From Bacillota bacterium (lineage in GTDB: Bacteria; Bacillota; Clostridia; Christensenellales; CAG-138): DNA of 13,192 nt. The notes under the pieces were generated by a model. It was not told the origin of the DNA and did no database searches. It worked only from the letters and a program-made list of their open reading frames with translations. Where the stretch lies: the NCBI GenBank assembly GCA_023426265.1, contig JAFABA010000034.1, forward strand, positions 1 through 13,192, in the 5' to 3' direction. Each line of letters begins with the position of its first letter. Within the stretch, counting starts at the first letter, position 1. The position numbers and the translations under genes were made by a program. Positions 4,892-12,431 of this stretch are shown here, in pieces.

Positions 4892-5800
4892 ATGCTGAAC
4901 TCTTTTCAGCAAGGCGTCATCATTCTGACGTGCATTAATATTATAGCCGTGCTGGGCATGTCCGTACTGACCGGGTTTACGCGGCTGTTTTCCTTCGGAA
5001 ACGCGGGCTTTATGTCCATAGGCGCTTATACGTCGGCGATTCTTTCCGTAAAGCTGCATCTGCCGTTCGCATTTACGATGCTTTGCGGCGCCGCCTTGGC
5101 CGGCGTGGTCAGCTTCCTGCTGGGCTCGCTGACCATACGCCTCAAAGGCGACTATTTCCTGATTACTTGCCTTGGCTTTGGCGAGAGCATACGGGTGCTG
5201 TTCAACTATATACAGCCTGTCACGGGCGGAGCGAGCGGCTTCTCGAGCATACCCGGAACAACAACCGTGCTCATTGCAGGGATCTGCGCCATTGCGGCGT
5301 TCGTCATCGCGTGGACATTTATTCATTCCAAATTCGGGCGCAACCTGACGGCGATCCGGGAGAACGATATGGCTGCCGAGGCTGTGGGCATCAATGTGTT
5401 CCGCTACAAACGGCTGGCTTTCGTGTTCAGCGCGGTATTTGCAGGATGGGCGGGAGCGCTGTATGCGCACTATCTCACATTCATTACGCCCGCCATGTTC
5501 AACCTTTCCAAGTCCTGCGAACTCATTACCACCACCGTGGTCGGCGGGTTGGGCTCTTTGACGGGCTCGGTGCTGGGCACGCTGTTGGTCACGCTGCTGC
5601 CGGAGCTCTTCCGGGACCTGTCCGAATACCGCATGCTGCTCTACGGAATTGCGGTGGTGCTTGTGATTTTGCTCAAGCCCGACGGCCTGTATGGCTACAA
5701 GGAGTTCTCCCTGCGCCGTACCATCGCCTGGTTTAAGAATATGCCCGCCAACCTGCGCAAAAAGCGGCGCAGCAAGAACATAGGGGACTGTGAGGAATAA
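4892..5800 (+). CDS. livM: LivM-type ABC transporter permease
   Basis: A 302-residue membrane protein, partner of the preceding permease. Family marks are FSFGNAGFMSIGAY 33-46, RLKGDYFLITCLGFGE 83-98 with TGGASGF 111-117 after it, the coupling loop G149-RNLTAIRENDMAAEAVGIN-168, and VGGLGSLTGSVLG 217-229. The last 25 residues are strongly basic (RKKRRSK), a cytoplasmic tail. AGGTG lies shortly before the ATG. The following ATPase gene starts four bases after the stop if its ATG at 5805 is used, indicating tight co-translation. Confidence 0.92.
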   Translation: MLNSFQQGVIILTCINIIAVLGMSVLTGFTRLFSFGNAGFMSIGAYTSAILSVKLHLPFAFTMLCGAALAGVVSFLLGSLTIRLKGDYFLITCLGFGESIRVLFNYIQPVTGGASGFSSIPGTTTVLIAGICAIAAFVIAWTFIHSKFGRNLTAIRENDMAAEAVGINVFRYKRLAFVFSAVFAGWAGALYAHYLTFITPAMFNLSKSCELITTTVVGGLGSLTGSVLGTLLVTLLPELFRDLSEYRMLLYGIAVVLVILLKPDGLYGYKEFSLRRTIAWFKNMPANLRKKRRSKNIGDCEE

Positions 5801-5804
5801 GCGT

Positions 5805-6572
5805 ATGAAACCAGTTCTTGAAATGCGTCACGTCGAAAAGCATTTTGGAGGCGTCCGCGCGATAGACGACTTCAGCGTGGTGATCGAGGAGGGCGTCGTG
5901 CATGGTCTCATCGGCCCCAACGGCGCGGGCAAGACCACCATATTCAATACCATTACGGGCATCTACAAGCCCAGCGCCGGGAACATCTTTTTCTACGGCG
6001 CCGATATCACCGCCACCACGCCGCACGATGTTGCAAATTTGGGGATCGGGCGCACGTTTCAAAACATCCGCCTGTTTGGGAATATGAGCGTGCTCCAGAA
6101 TGTCATCATGGCAAGTTCCATGGATGCGAAATATACTTTGCCAGAAGCATTGCTGCGTCTGAAGCGTTACCGCGCTTGCGAAAAGCAGATACGTGAAAAA
6201 GCCATGGGGCTGTTGGAGGCCGTGGGCCTGGAGGGACGGGCGCAGGAACGCGCAAACTGTCTTCCCTACGGCCACCAGCGCAAACTTGAAATTGCGCGGG
6301 CGATGGCGCTCAACCCCAAGCTGCTGCTGCTTGATGAACCGGCGGCGGGAATGAACACCGATGAATCGCTGGACCTGGTGGCGTTTATCCAGCAGATCAA
6401 GAAGCGGTTCGGCATCACCGTGCTGATGATCGAACACCATATGGACGTCGTTACCAACCTGTGTGATTCGGTGACGGTGCTCAACTTTGGCAAGATCATT
6501 GCCGAGGGCACGCCCGCGCAGGTAAAAAACAACCGCGCTGTCATCGACGCATATCTGGGGGTGGAAGAATGA
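5805..6572 (+). CDS. livG: LivG-type ABC transporter ATPase
   Basis: A 255-residue cytoplasmic ATPase that powers the importer. Walker A is GPNGAGKTT 37-45, the Q-loop is Q86, the LivG-type signature is LPYGHQRKLEIARAM 153-167, Walker B LLLLDEP 173-179, and the switch histidine H211 lies in IEHHMD. I chose ATG 5805 because GAGGA 5792-5796 is well spaced before it and the length then equals the family norm. A GTG at 5790 in frame would add five residues (MRNKR) and overlap the permease stop, but its ribosome site is too close. Its last four bases overlap the next ATPase start (ATGA). Confidence 0.92.
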   Translation: MKPVLEMRHVEKHFGGVRAIDDFSVVIEEGVVHGLIGPNGAGKTTIFNTITGIYKPSAGNIFFYGADITATTPHDVANLGIGRTFQNIRLFGNMSVLQNVIMASSMDAKYTLPEALLRLKRYRACEKQIREKAMGLLEAVGLEGRAQERANCLPYGHQRKLEIARAMALNPKLLLLDEPAAGMNTDESLDLVAFIQQIKKRFGITVLMIEHHMDVVTNLCDSVTVLNFGKIIAEGTPAQVKNNRAVIDAYLGVEE

Positions 6573-7273
6573 TGCTTAAGATCGAAAACCTCAAGGCGGC
6601 ATACGGCGGTATCGAGGCGCTCAAGGGGATTTCCCTGGAAGCGAACGAAGGCGAGATCGTGGCGGTACTGGGGGCAAACGGTGCGGGCAAATCCACCCTG
6701 CTCAAGTGTATTTCTTCCGTCATGAAGCCGACGGCGGGCAGTATCCGATATCTCGACGCTCCCGTTCCGTCCAAACCATACGACGTGGTAAAGGCTGGCC
6801 TCGTTCATGTGCCTGAGGGAAGGCAGATATTCGCGAAACTTACCGTCATGGAAAATTTGCGCGTCGGCTGCAACCTGCGCTCGGACGCCGCACAAATCAA
6901 GAAAGATTTTGAGCGCGTGTTCACGATGTTCCCGCGCCTGAAGGAACGGGAGACGCAGTATGGCGGCCTGCTTTCCGGCGGCGAGCAGCAGATGCTCGCG
7001 GTTGCGCGCGGAATTATGGCCCGCCCGAAGCTGATGATGCTCGACGAGCCCTCTCTGGGGCTTGCGCCCATCATCGTTTCACAGATATTCTCCATCGTTA
7101 AGGAGATCAATCGGCAGGGGACGACCATTATTCTGGTGGAACAGAACGCCAATAAGGCGTTGGAAATTTGTGACCGCGCGTACATCCTCTCGGTTGGGCG
7201 CATACAGGTTTCCGGCACCAGGGATCAACTCCTTGCCGATGACACACTAAGCAAAGCGTATCTGGGCGACTAG
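6569..7273 (+). CDS. livF: LivF-type ABC transporter ATPase
   Basis: The second ATPase of the importer, 234 residues, the usual LivF size. It has Walker A GANGAGKST 35-43, the LivF-type VPEGRQIF 81-88 with Q86 in the Q-loop, signature LSGGEQQM 135-142, Walker B LMMLDEP 155-161, and VEQNA 190-194, where LivF proteins carry Gln in place of the switch histidine. The start overlaps the stop of the preceding gene by four bases; a second ATG three bases on is also possible. A 30-base gap leads to the sugar kinase, with no terminator, so transporter and catabolic genes appear to be one transcript. Confidence 0.92.
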   Translation: MMLKIENLKAAYGGIEALKGISLEANEGEIVAVLGANGAGKSTLLKCISSVMKPTAGSIRYLDAPVPSKPYDVVKAGLVHVPEGRQIFAKLTVMENLRVGCNLRSDAAQIKKDFERVFTMFPRLKERETQYGGLLSGGEQQMLAVARGIMARPKLMMLDEPSLGLAPIIVSQIFSIVKEINRQGTTIILVEQNANKALEICDRAYILSVGRIQVSGTRDQLLADDTLSKAYLGD

Positions 7274-7303
7274 AGCGGGGAAGAACGCAAAGGAGGCGGC
7301 AAC

Positions 7304-8764
7304 GTGGCCGTTTATCTGGGAATAGACGCAGGGACCACCAAGATCAAGGCGGCGCTGATGGAAGAAGAACGCATTGTTGCGTTAGCGGAACGCAATGCGC
7401 AAACGCTTTCTCCGTTTCCTTGCGCCTGTGAAATGGATATGGAGGCGCTGTGGCGGCTGCTGTGCGACGTAACGAACGAACTCCGTGAAAAGGCTTATGA
7501 CCATTGGTGCAGATTAAGCGGCGTTGCCATCTGCGCCCAGGGGGATGGCATGTGGCCCATCGACGCACAAGGAAAACCTGTTGGAAACGCCATCCTTTGG
7601 AACGATACGCGCGCGCGCGAAACGGGCATTGAGCATGATGGCGAGATGAGCGATTTTCTGGTCTCCCGCTGTTCCACAGCGCTTTTTGCGGGCGCTTACC
7701 CCGTCATTCTGCAATGGCTCAAGCGGGAAAGATCATCCGATTATAAACGCATTGCGCATGTGTTCCATTGCAAGGATTGGCTCAACTTCCGGCTTACCGG
7801 CGTCATCGCCTCGGACTATTCGGATCAGTCCACCGCGTCCATCGACATTTTTACCAAGGACTATGTGGAAGAACTGTTCGACCGGTTGGATATCCCCGAA
7901 ATGAAGGCCGTGCTGCCGCCGCTTTACCCGAGCACCCATGTGCTTGGATCTGTTACCGAGCGGGCGCACAAAGAGACGGGGCTTCCTGTGGGGGTGCCCG
8001 TTGTGACAGGCTGTATTGACGTTGCGGCGGTCGCGTTGGGCGTGGGCATGCGCAACGCGGGCGACGGCTGCTGCATACTTGGCACCACGCTGTGCTGCGA
8101 AATGCTGCTTGACGCAGCGCAGGTGGATGTTTTAGATACCAACGGCAGCGCACTCTGCAGCGTTCTGCCGGGCAAATATAACCGGGTGATGGCGGCCAAC
8201 AGCGGAACTGCCTCCATCGATTGGGTGCGAAGCCTTCTTTGCCCGGAGCTTGGCTATGCGGAAATCGATCAAGCGATTTCAAAGGTGCCGGCAGGCAGCA
8301 ACGGCGTGCTGTTTCATCCTTATTTATACGGAGAGCGCGCGCCGTTCCGCGACCCCTCCGCCTGCGGCGGCTTTTACGGGCTGCGCGCGGATCACACGCG
8401 CATGGACCTGCTGCGCGCCGCGCATGAGGGCATGGCGCTTTCGCTTCGCGACTGCTTTGAAAACCTGCCGCGGTCCGAGGGCCCGCTTTATCTTTCGGGC
8501 GGCGGCGCGCAAAGCGATTTTACCTGCCAGCTTGTTGCCGATACGCTCAACAAGACCGTGCTGCGCCCCAACCGCAGGGAGCTGGGCATAGAGGGTATCG
8601 TCAAAACCGCGCGCATGGCGTTGGAAAATGCCATTCCGGAAGACGCCTGCAATGAGTGCACAAGCTTCTTGCCCGATGCCGGGACACACCGCTTAATGGA
8701 TAAACTCTACAGCGAATTTGTTGGGCTGCGCAAGCAGGCCCCCTACTGGCATGCCCGCGGATGA
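7304..8764 (+). CDS. FGGY-family carbohydrate kinase (xylulokinase / L-xylulose kinase-like)
   Basis: A 486-residue cytoplasmic kinase that would transfer phosphate from ATP to a sugar, most likely a ketose. The two actin-like FGGY domains are visible: the N-terminal phosphate loop GIDAGTTKIKAAL 6-18, WNDTRA 99-104, the catalytic aspartate D239 in GCIDVAAVALGVG, GTT 260-262, FHPYLYGERAPF 337-348, and the C-terminal LSGGGAQS 397-404. The segment after it (GIEGIVKTARMAL 428-440) departs from the common ALGAA pattern of xylulokinases, so the substrate may be unusual. Start is GTG with AGGAGG 7291-7296 seven bases before it; no better ATG exists nearby. Candidates are a pentulose, hexulose or deoxyketose; the sequence does not decide. 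Confidence 0.88.
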   Translation: MAVYLGIDAGTTKIKAALMEEERIVALAERNAQTLSPFPCACEMDMEALWRLLCDVTNELREKAYDHWCRLSGVAICAQGDGMWPIDAQGKPVGNAILWNDTRARETGIEHDGEMSDFLVSRCSTALFAGAYPVILQWLKRERSSDYKRIAHVFHCKDWLNFRLTGVIASDYSDQSTASIDIFTKDYVEELFDRLDIPEMKAVLPPLYPSTHVLGSVTERAHKETGLPVGVPVVTGCIDVAAVALGVGMRNAGDGCCILGTTLCCEMLLDAAQVDVLDTNGSALCSVLPGKYNRVMAANSGTASIDWVRSLLCPELGYAEIDQAISKVPAGSNGVLFHPYLYGERAPFRDPSACGGFYGLRADHTRMDLLRAAHEGMALSLRDCFENLPRSEGPLYLSGGGAQSDFTCQLVADTLNKTVLRPNRRELGIEGIVKTARMALENAIPEDACNECTSFLPDAGTHRLMDKLYSEFVGLRKQAPYWHARG

Positions 8765-8773
8765 AAGCGGATT

Positions 8774-8794
8774 ACGCGCGGCAGGGCCGCGCGT
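8774..8794 (+). promoter_or_regulatory. 9-bp GC hairpin between kinase and dehydrogenase genes
   Basis: ACGCGCGGC 8774-8782 pairs perfectly with GCCGCGCGT 8786-8794 over a three-base loop, ten bases after the kinase stop. There is no T-run, so it is more likely a message-stabilising or processing hairpin, or a weak pause, than a full terminator. It is the only sizeable break within the catabolic part of the operon (68 bases). Confidence 0.5.
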
Positions 8795-8832
8795 TCAGAT
8801 AGCAATTTATAGTCAGGAAAAGGAGAAAAAGT

Positions 8833-9867
8833 ATGCGTGCATTGGTAAAGACCAAAATCGAGCCGGGTAATTTTCAACTGATGGAGATCGACACCCCCGT
8901 GCCCGGACCGGACCAGGTCAGGATAAAGATCAAGCGTGCCGGTATCTGCCAGACGGATATCGTGTATATAAACGAGGGCGGCTTCGCGCTGCATCCTCCG
9001 GTGGTGCTTGGCCACGAGCTGGCCGGCATCGTGGATATGGTGGGGTCCAACGTCGAGGATATCAAAATTGGAGACCGCGTGCTGTCCCAGACCACCTTCC
9101 ATGTATGCGGGCACTGCCGCTTCTGCAAGCGCGGCGAATTCAACCATTGCCCCGAGCGCCGGGGGTTAGGTTCCGCGGCGAACGGTGCGTTCGCGGAATA
9201 TGTCGTTACGTGGAAGGGCAGCGTGATGAAGCTGCCGGACAGCATGACGTTTGACCAGGGCGCATCCATAGAGCCGCTTTCGTGCGGCGTACATGCGCTG
9301 ACCGAGCGCACGCAGTGCGGCGTCAACGATGTGGTCGTCATACTGGGGCCGGGCCCTATCGGCCTGTATGCGGCGCAGGTTGCAAAAGCGCAGGGCTCGT
9401 ATGTCATCATAGCCGGGCTCACGCACGATGTCCCGCGCATGGAACTCGCTCTGAAATTAGGCATTGATCTCTCCGTGGATATCCAGAAGGAGGACCTGGG
9501 CCTGATCTGCAAGGAGCTCACAGGGGGGTACGGTGCCGACGTCGTCGTCGAAGCGACGGGTTCGAGCAAGGCGGTGGACCTCGCGATGAATATCATAGCG
9601 CGCCGCGGCACGTTTGTACCCATGGGCGTATTCAACCACACCATCGATGTGGATTTCCACAACATAAAAAAGAAAGAACTTACCGTGCAGGGATCGCACG
9701 CGCAGATCCCCACCTCGTGGGAAAAGGCCATTCGGCTGGTGCGCCTGAATAAGGTCAATGTGGACGCCATTGTTTCCCATGTGTTCCCGATGAGCAAGTG
9801 GGAAGAGGCGTTCGAGGTGGTAAAGAGCAAGCAGGGCCTTAAGGTGCTGCTGGATCCCGAACGTTAA
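8833..9867 (+). CDS. Zinc-dependent medium-chain alcohol (polyol) dehydrogenase
   Basis: A 344-residue NAD(P)-dependent dehydrogenase of the sorbitol/threonine dehydrogenase type, expected to interconvert a secondary alcohol and a ketone, here probably polyol and ketose. Catalytic-zinc ligands are C39 (GICQTD), H61-E62 (GHE) and E147 (SIEPLSC). The structural zinc cysteines C92, C95, C98 and C106 are all present in CGHCRFCKRGEFNHC. The Rossmann nucleotide loop is G172-PGPIG-177, and VVVEATGSS is the usual later strand. Length is normal. AAGGAG lies a few bases before the ATG. The next gene begins 25 bases downstream. Substrate is not determined; the kinase and isomerase around it favour a sugar alcohol. 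Confidence 0.88.
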   Translation: MRALVKTKIEPGNFQLMEIDTPVPGPDQVRIKIKRAGICQTDIVYINEGGFALHPPVVLGHELAGIVDMVGSNVEDIKIGDRVLSQTTFHVCGHCRFCKRGEFNHCPERRGLGSAANGAFAEYVVTWKGSVMKLPDSMTFDQGASIEPLSCGVHALTERTQCGVNDVVVILGPGPIGLYAAQVAKAQGSYVIIAGLTHDVPRMELALKLGIDLSVDIQKEDLGLICKELTGGYGADVVVEATGSSKAVDLAMNIIARRGTFVPMGVFNHTIDVDFHNIKKKELTVQGSHAQIPTSWEKAIRLVRLNKVNVDAIVSHVFPMSKWEEAFEVVKSKQGLKVLLDPER

Positions 9868-9892
9868 GACTACGGGAATGGAAGGGGATGGC

Positions 9893-10777
9893 ATGCCTAT
9901 GAATATCGAATATGCCGCTCGTTCCGCGTTTGCGGGGGCAGGCGTAGACGAAGCGGAACGCCTTGCAGGGCTTGCCGCCGAGGAAGCGGCAGCGGCCGAA
10001 GCCATTCCTCCGGATGGGATACCCCTGGGCCTGCCTGCCGGAGAAACGGCGTTGCTGGGCGCCGCGCTTGCAGTGCGTCTTGCTGGAGAACTGCCCCATT
10101 ATTTATGCAAGGCGCTTGCCGCCTGCATCCGGGATACAGAGCTTCTGGGGCAGGAACTGCGCGAATATGTACGTGTGCGCTATGCGCTTATGCGTACGCC
10201 CGAGACGGTACAGCTCATTTGCACCCAGCTTGAAAGGCTGCGGCAGGGAACGTTCTTTGAGGAACCCTGCAGGGTGGAGATGATCAAAACCGCCTACCGC
10301 GACGGCTTCCAATACGAAAAACATTGCCGTGGCTGTGCGCAGTGTACGATTGCGGCAATGTTCAAAATCAGCGGCAAAGAGGAAACCCATCTTTTCCGCG
10401 CGGCAAACGGGTTTGCCGCGGGCATGGGCCTGTTTGGGGACGGCGTCTGCGGCGGCTACGCGGGCGGTCTGCTGTTTATGGGTACCTATGCGGGCAGGCG
10501 CTTTGAGTTTTTTGACAATGACAAAGAAGAAAAAGATCAAAGCATGCACCTTGCCGACCTGCTGCATCGCCGGTTTATCGAGACATATGGGACCGTGATC
10601 TGCCACGACATCCACAGGCAGATTTTCGGCAGGGCGTTCTCTATACGGGATGCAGCCGAGAAGGCAGCCTTCGAACAGGCGGGCGCGCATACGGCGGATA
10701 AATGTACCGCCGTTGTCGCTACGGCCGCGGCATGGACGGCGGAGATACTCCTGGATGAAGGGTATCTGACCTGCTGA
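9893..10777 (+). CDS. C_GCAxxG_C_C-type cysteine-rich putative redox protein with an extra N-terminal domain
   Basis: The C-terminal half (about residues 128-294) fits the C_GCAxxG_C_C family: C145-RGCAQC-151, glycine-rich ANGFAAGMGLFGDGVCGGYAGG 171-192 with C186, YGTVICHDIH 232-241 with C237, and DKCTAVV 269-275 with C271. The motif glycine is replaced (GCAQCT). Spaced conserved cysteines imply metal or disulfide chemistry, but family function is not established. Residues 1-125 are an Ala/Glu/Leu-rich helical region with four more cysteines (72, 78, 110, 126 at its edge) that I do not recognise. Total length is well above the roughly 130-160 residues of the usual domain. Start 9893 is chosen for AAGGGG 9882-9887; ATG 9878 lacks a ribosome site and ATG 9899 is possible. 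It lies 20 bases before the flavoprotein gene, a probable redox partner. Confidence 0.75.
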   Translation: MPMNIEYAARSAFAGAGVDEAERLAGLAAEEAAAAEAIPPDGIPLGLPAGETALLGAALAVRLAGELPHYLCKALAACIRDTELLGQELREYVRVRYALMRTPETVQLICTQLERLRQGTFFEEPCRVEMIKTAYRDGFQYEKHCRGCAQCTIAAMFKISGKEETHLFRAANGFAAGMGLFGDGVCGGYAGGLLFMGTYAGRRFEFFDNDKEEKDQSMHLADLLHRRFIETYGTVICHDIHRQIFGRAFSIRDAAEKAAFEQAGAHTADKCTAVVATAAAWTAEILLDEGYLTC

Positions 10778-10797
10778 ACCGGGAAGAGGAGGAGCAT

Positions 10798-12429
10798 ATG
10801 AAGAAGATTGTAATCGTGGGAGGCGTCGCGGGCGGAGCTTCAACAGCCGCGCGCCTGCGTCGGCTGGATGAAGCTGCGGAAATCATCCTGTTTGAAAAAG
10901 ATACTTATATTTCGTTTGCAAACTGCGGCCTGCCCTACCATATCGGCGGGGTGATCGCCGAGCGGAAGGAGCTCATTGTGCAGTCTCCTGAAGCAATGCG
11001 CACGCGCTTTCGCATCGACGTTCGCACGCACAGCCGCGTTGCGTCGGTGGATACGGCGCGCAACGTTGTACGCGTGGAAAGCGCGGAGCGCGGCGAATAT
11101 GAGGAGAGCTATGATGCGCTGGTGCTCTGCCCCGGCGCCGAGCCTGTTTCGTTGTTCCAACAGGGCATGGAACGGGTACTCACGCTCAGAAACATCGATG
11201 ATACCGACAGGATCAATCGTTTTGTCGTCGAACATGGCGTGCAGACGGCCGCTATACTCGGCGGCGGCTTTATCGGCGTGGAAATGGCCGAAAACCTTCG
11301 CATGCGCGGCGTTGCGGTGCGCCTGATCGAGGCGATGGACCATATCCTTCCGCCGTTTGACGCCGATATGGCGGCGATTGTGCACAAGGAACTCAGGGCG
11401 AACAGCGTGGAGTTGACGCTTTCTCAGAAGGTCACTGCCTTGGAAGCTGCGGGGGACGCCGTGCGCATTATGCTGGATGACGGCTCATCCTTTGAAACGG
11501 ATTTGGTGGTGAGCGCCGTGGGCGTACGCCCGGCGACAGAATTCCTCAAGGGCTCGGGCATTGCGCTTGGCCCCAGGGGCCATATCATCACCGATGCGTA
11601 TATGCGCACCAATATCAAGAACGTATATGCGGCGGGCGACGCGGCCCTGATCACCGATTATGTTACCGGGCAATCAGCGGCAATTCCGCTTGCCGGTCCT
11701 GCCAACAGGCAGGCGCGTACCGTGGCGGACAGCATCGCAGGCCTCGACCATCCCTACAAAGGCGCGCAGGGTTCCGCTGTTGTCAAAGTGTTCGGGCTGA
11801 CTGCGGCGGTAACGGGCGCCAATGAAAGCGCCCTCAAGCGTGCGGGCATCCCTTACCACAAGATCTATACGCATCCCTTCTCCCATGCGACCTATTATCC
11901 GGGCGCGGTACAGATCGATTGCAAACTTCTGTTCCATCCCGACGGCCGGATCTTAGGCTGCCAGATGGTAGGCGCGGAGGGTGTGGACAAACGGCTGGAC
12001 GTCGTTGCGACAGCTTTACGCTTAAAGGCGCATGTTACCGATCTTTGCGATCTTGAGCTTGCATATGCGCCGCCGTATTCCTCGGCTAAGGACCCCGTCA
12101 ACATGCTGGGTTATGTCGCCCAGAATGTATTGGAGGGCATATCCTCCATGGCGGATTTTGAGGACGCCGAAACGTACGATCCCGCTTCCACCACATTGCT
12201 TGATGTACGCACGTCCCGGGAATTTGAGCGCGGGCATCTGCCCGGCGCTGTCAATATACCGGTTGACGCGCTGCGGGACAGGCTTCAAGAGCTGGATCCC
12301 AATAAAGAAGTGCTCGAATACTGCCAGGTGGGCGTGCGCGCCCATACCGCGCAGCGCATACTCAGCCAGAATGGGTTCAAGGTCAGAAATGTGACCGGCG
12401 GCTACAAAACGTATTCCGCAAAGGAGTAA
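10798..12429 (+). CDS. CoA-disulfide reductase-like flavoprotein fused to a rhodanese domain
   Basis: A 543-residue FAD protein of the CoADR-Rhd group, whose members use NAD(P)H to reduce CoA disulfides, CoA persulfide or polysulfide. FAD loop is GGVAGG 8-13, the single redox cysteine is C43 in SFANCGLPY (as in CoA-disulfide reductases, not a CxxxxC pair), the NAD loop is GGGFIG 155-160, the second FAD motif is VYAAGDAA 276-283, and the CoADR motif AYAPPYSSAKDPVNMLGYVAQN is at 422-443. A rhodanese domain fills about 455-543 with active cysteine C509 in CQVGVR and the closing VRNVTGGYKTY. All key residues are present, so it should be active. AGGAGGAG precedes the ATG, and its own stop overlaps the ribosome site of the isomerase gene. 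A sulfur role inside a sugar operon is unexpected. Confidence 0.92.
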   Translation: MKKIVIVGGVAGGASTAARLRRLDEAAEIILFEKDTYISFANCGLPYHIGGVIAERKELIVQSPEAMRTRFRIDVRTHSRVASVDTARNVVRVESAERGEYEESYDALVLCPGAEPVSLFQQGMERVLTLRNIDDTDRINRFVVEHGVQTAAILGGGFIGVEMAENLRMRGVAVRLIEAMDHILPPFDADMAAIVHKELRANSVELTLSQKVTALEAAGDAVRIMLDDGSSFETDLVVSAVGVRPATEFLKGSGIALGPRGHIITDAYMRTNIKNVYAAGDAALITDYVTGQSAAIPLAGPANRQARTVADSIAGLDHPYKGAQGSAVVKVFGLTAAVTGANESALKRAGIPYHKIYTHPFSHATYYPGAVQIDCKLLFHPDGRILGCQMVGAEGVDKRLDVVATALRLKAHVTDLCDLELAYAPPYSSAKDPVNMLGYVAQNVLEGISSMADFEDAETYDPASTTLLDVRTSREFERGHLPGAVNIPVDALRDRLQELDPNKEVLEYCQVGVRAHTAQRILSQNGFKVRNVTGGYKTYSAKE

Positions 12430-12431
12430 CT

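Noticed and set aside
5790..5804. GTG start for the LivG-type ATPase
   Set aside because: Its AGGGG site is only three bases away; ATG 5805 has a better spaced GAGGA and gives the usual protein length.
2536..7273. Plain branched-chain amino acid transporter
   Set aside because: Family membership is accepted, but the leucine/isoleucine/valine substrate was not adopted because all neighbours are sugar or polyol genes.
8874..9830. 318-codon open frame on the minus strand
   Set aside because: Antisense shadow of the zinc dehydrogenase; Ser/Pro/Thr-rich with no domain and no ribosome site.
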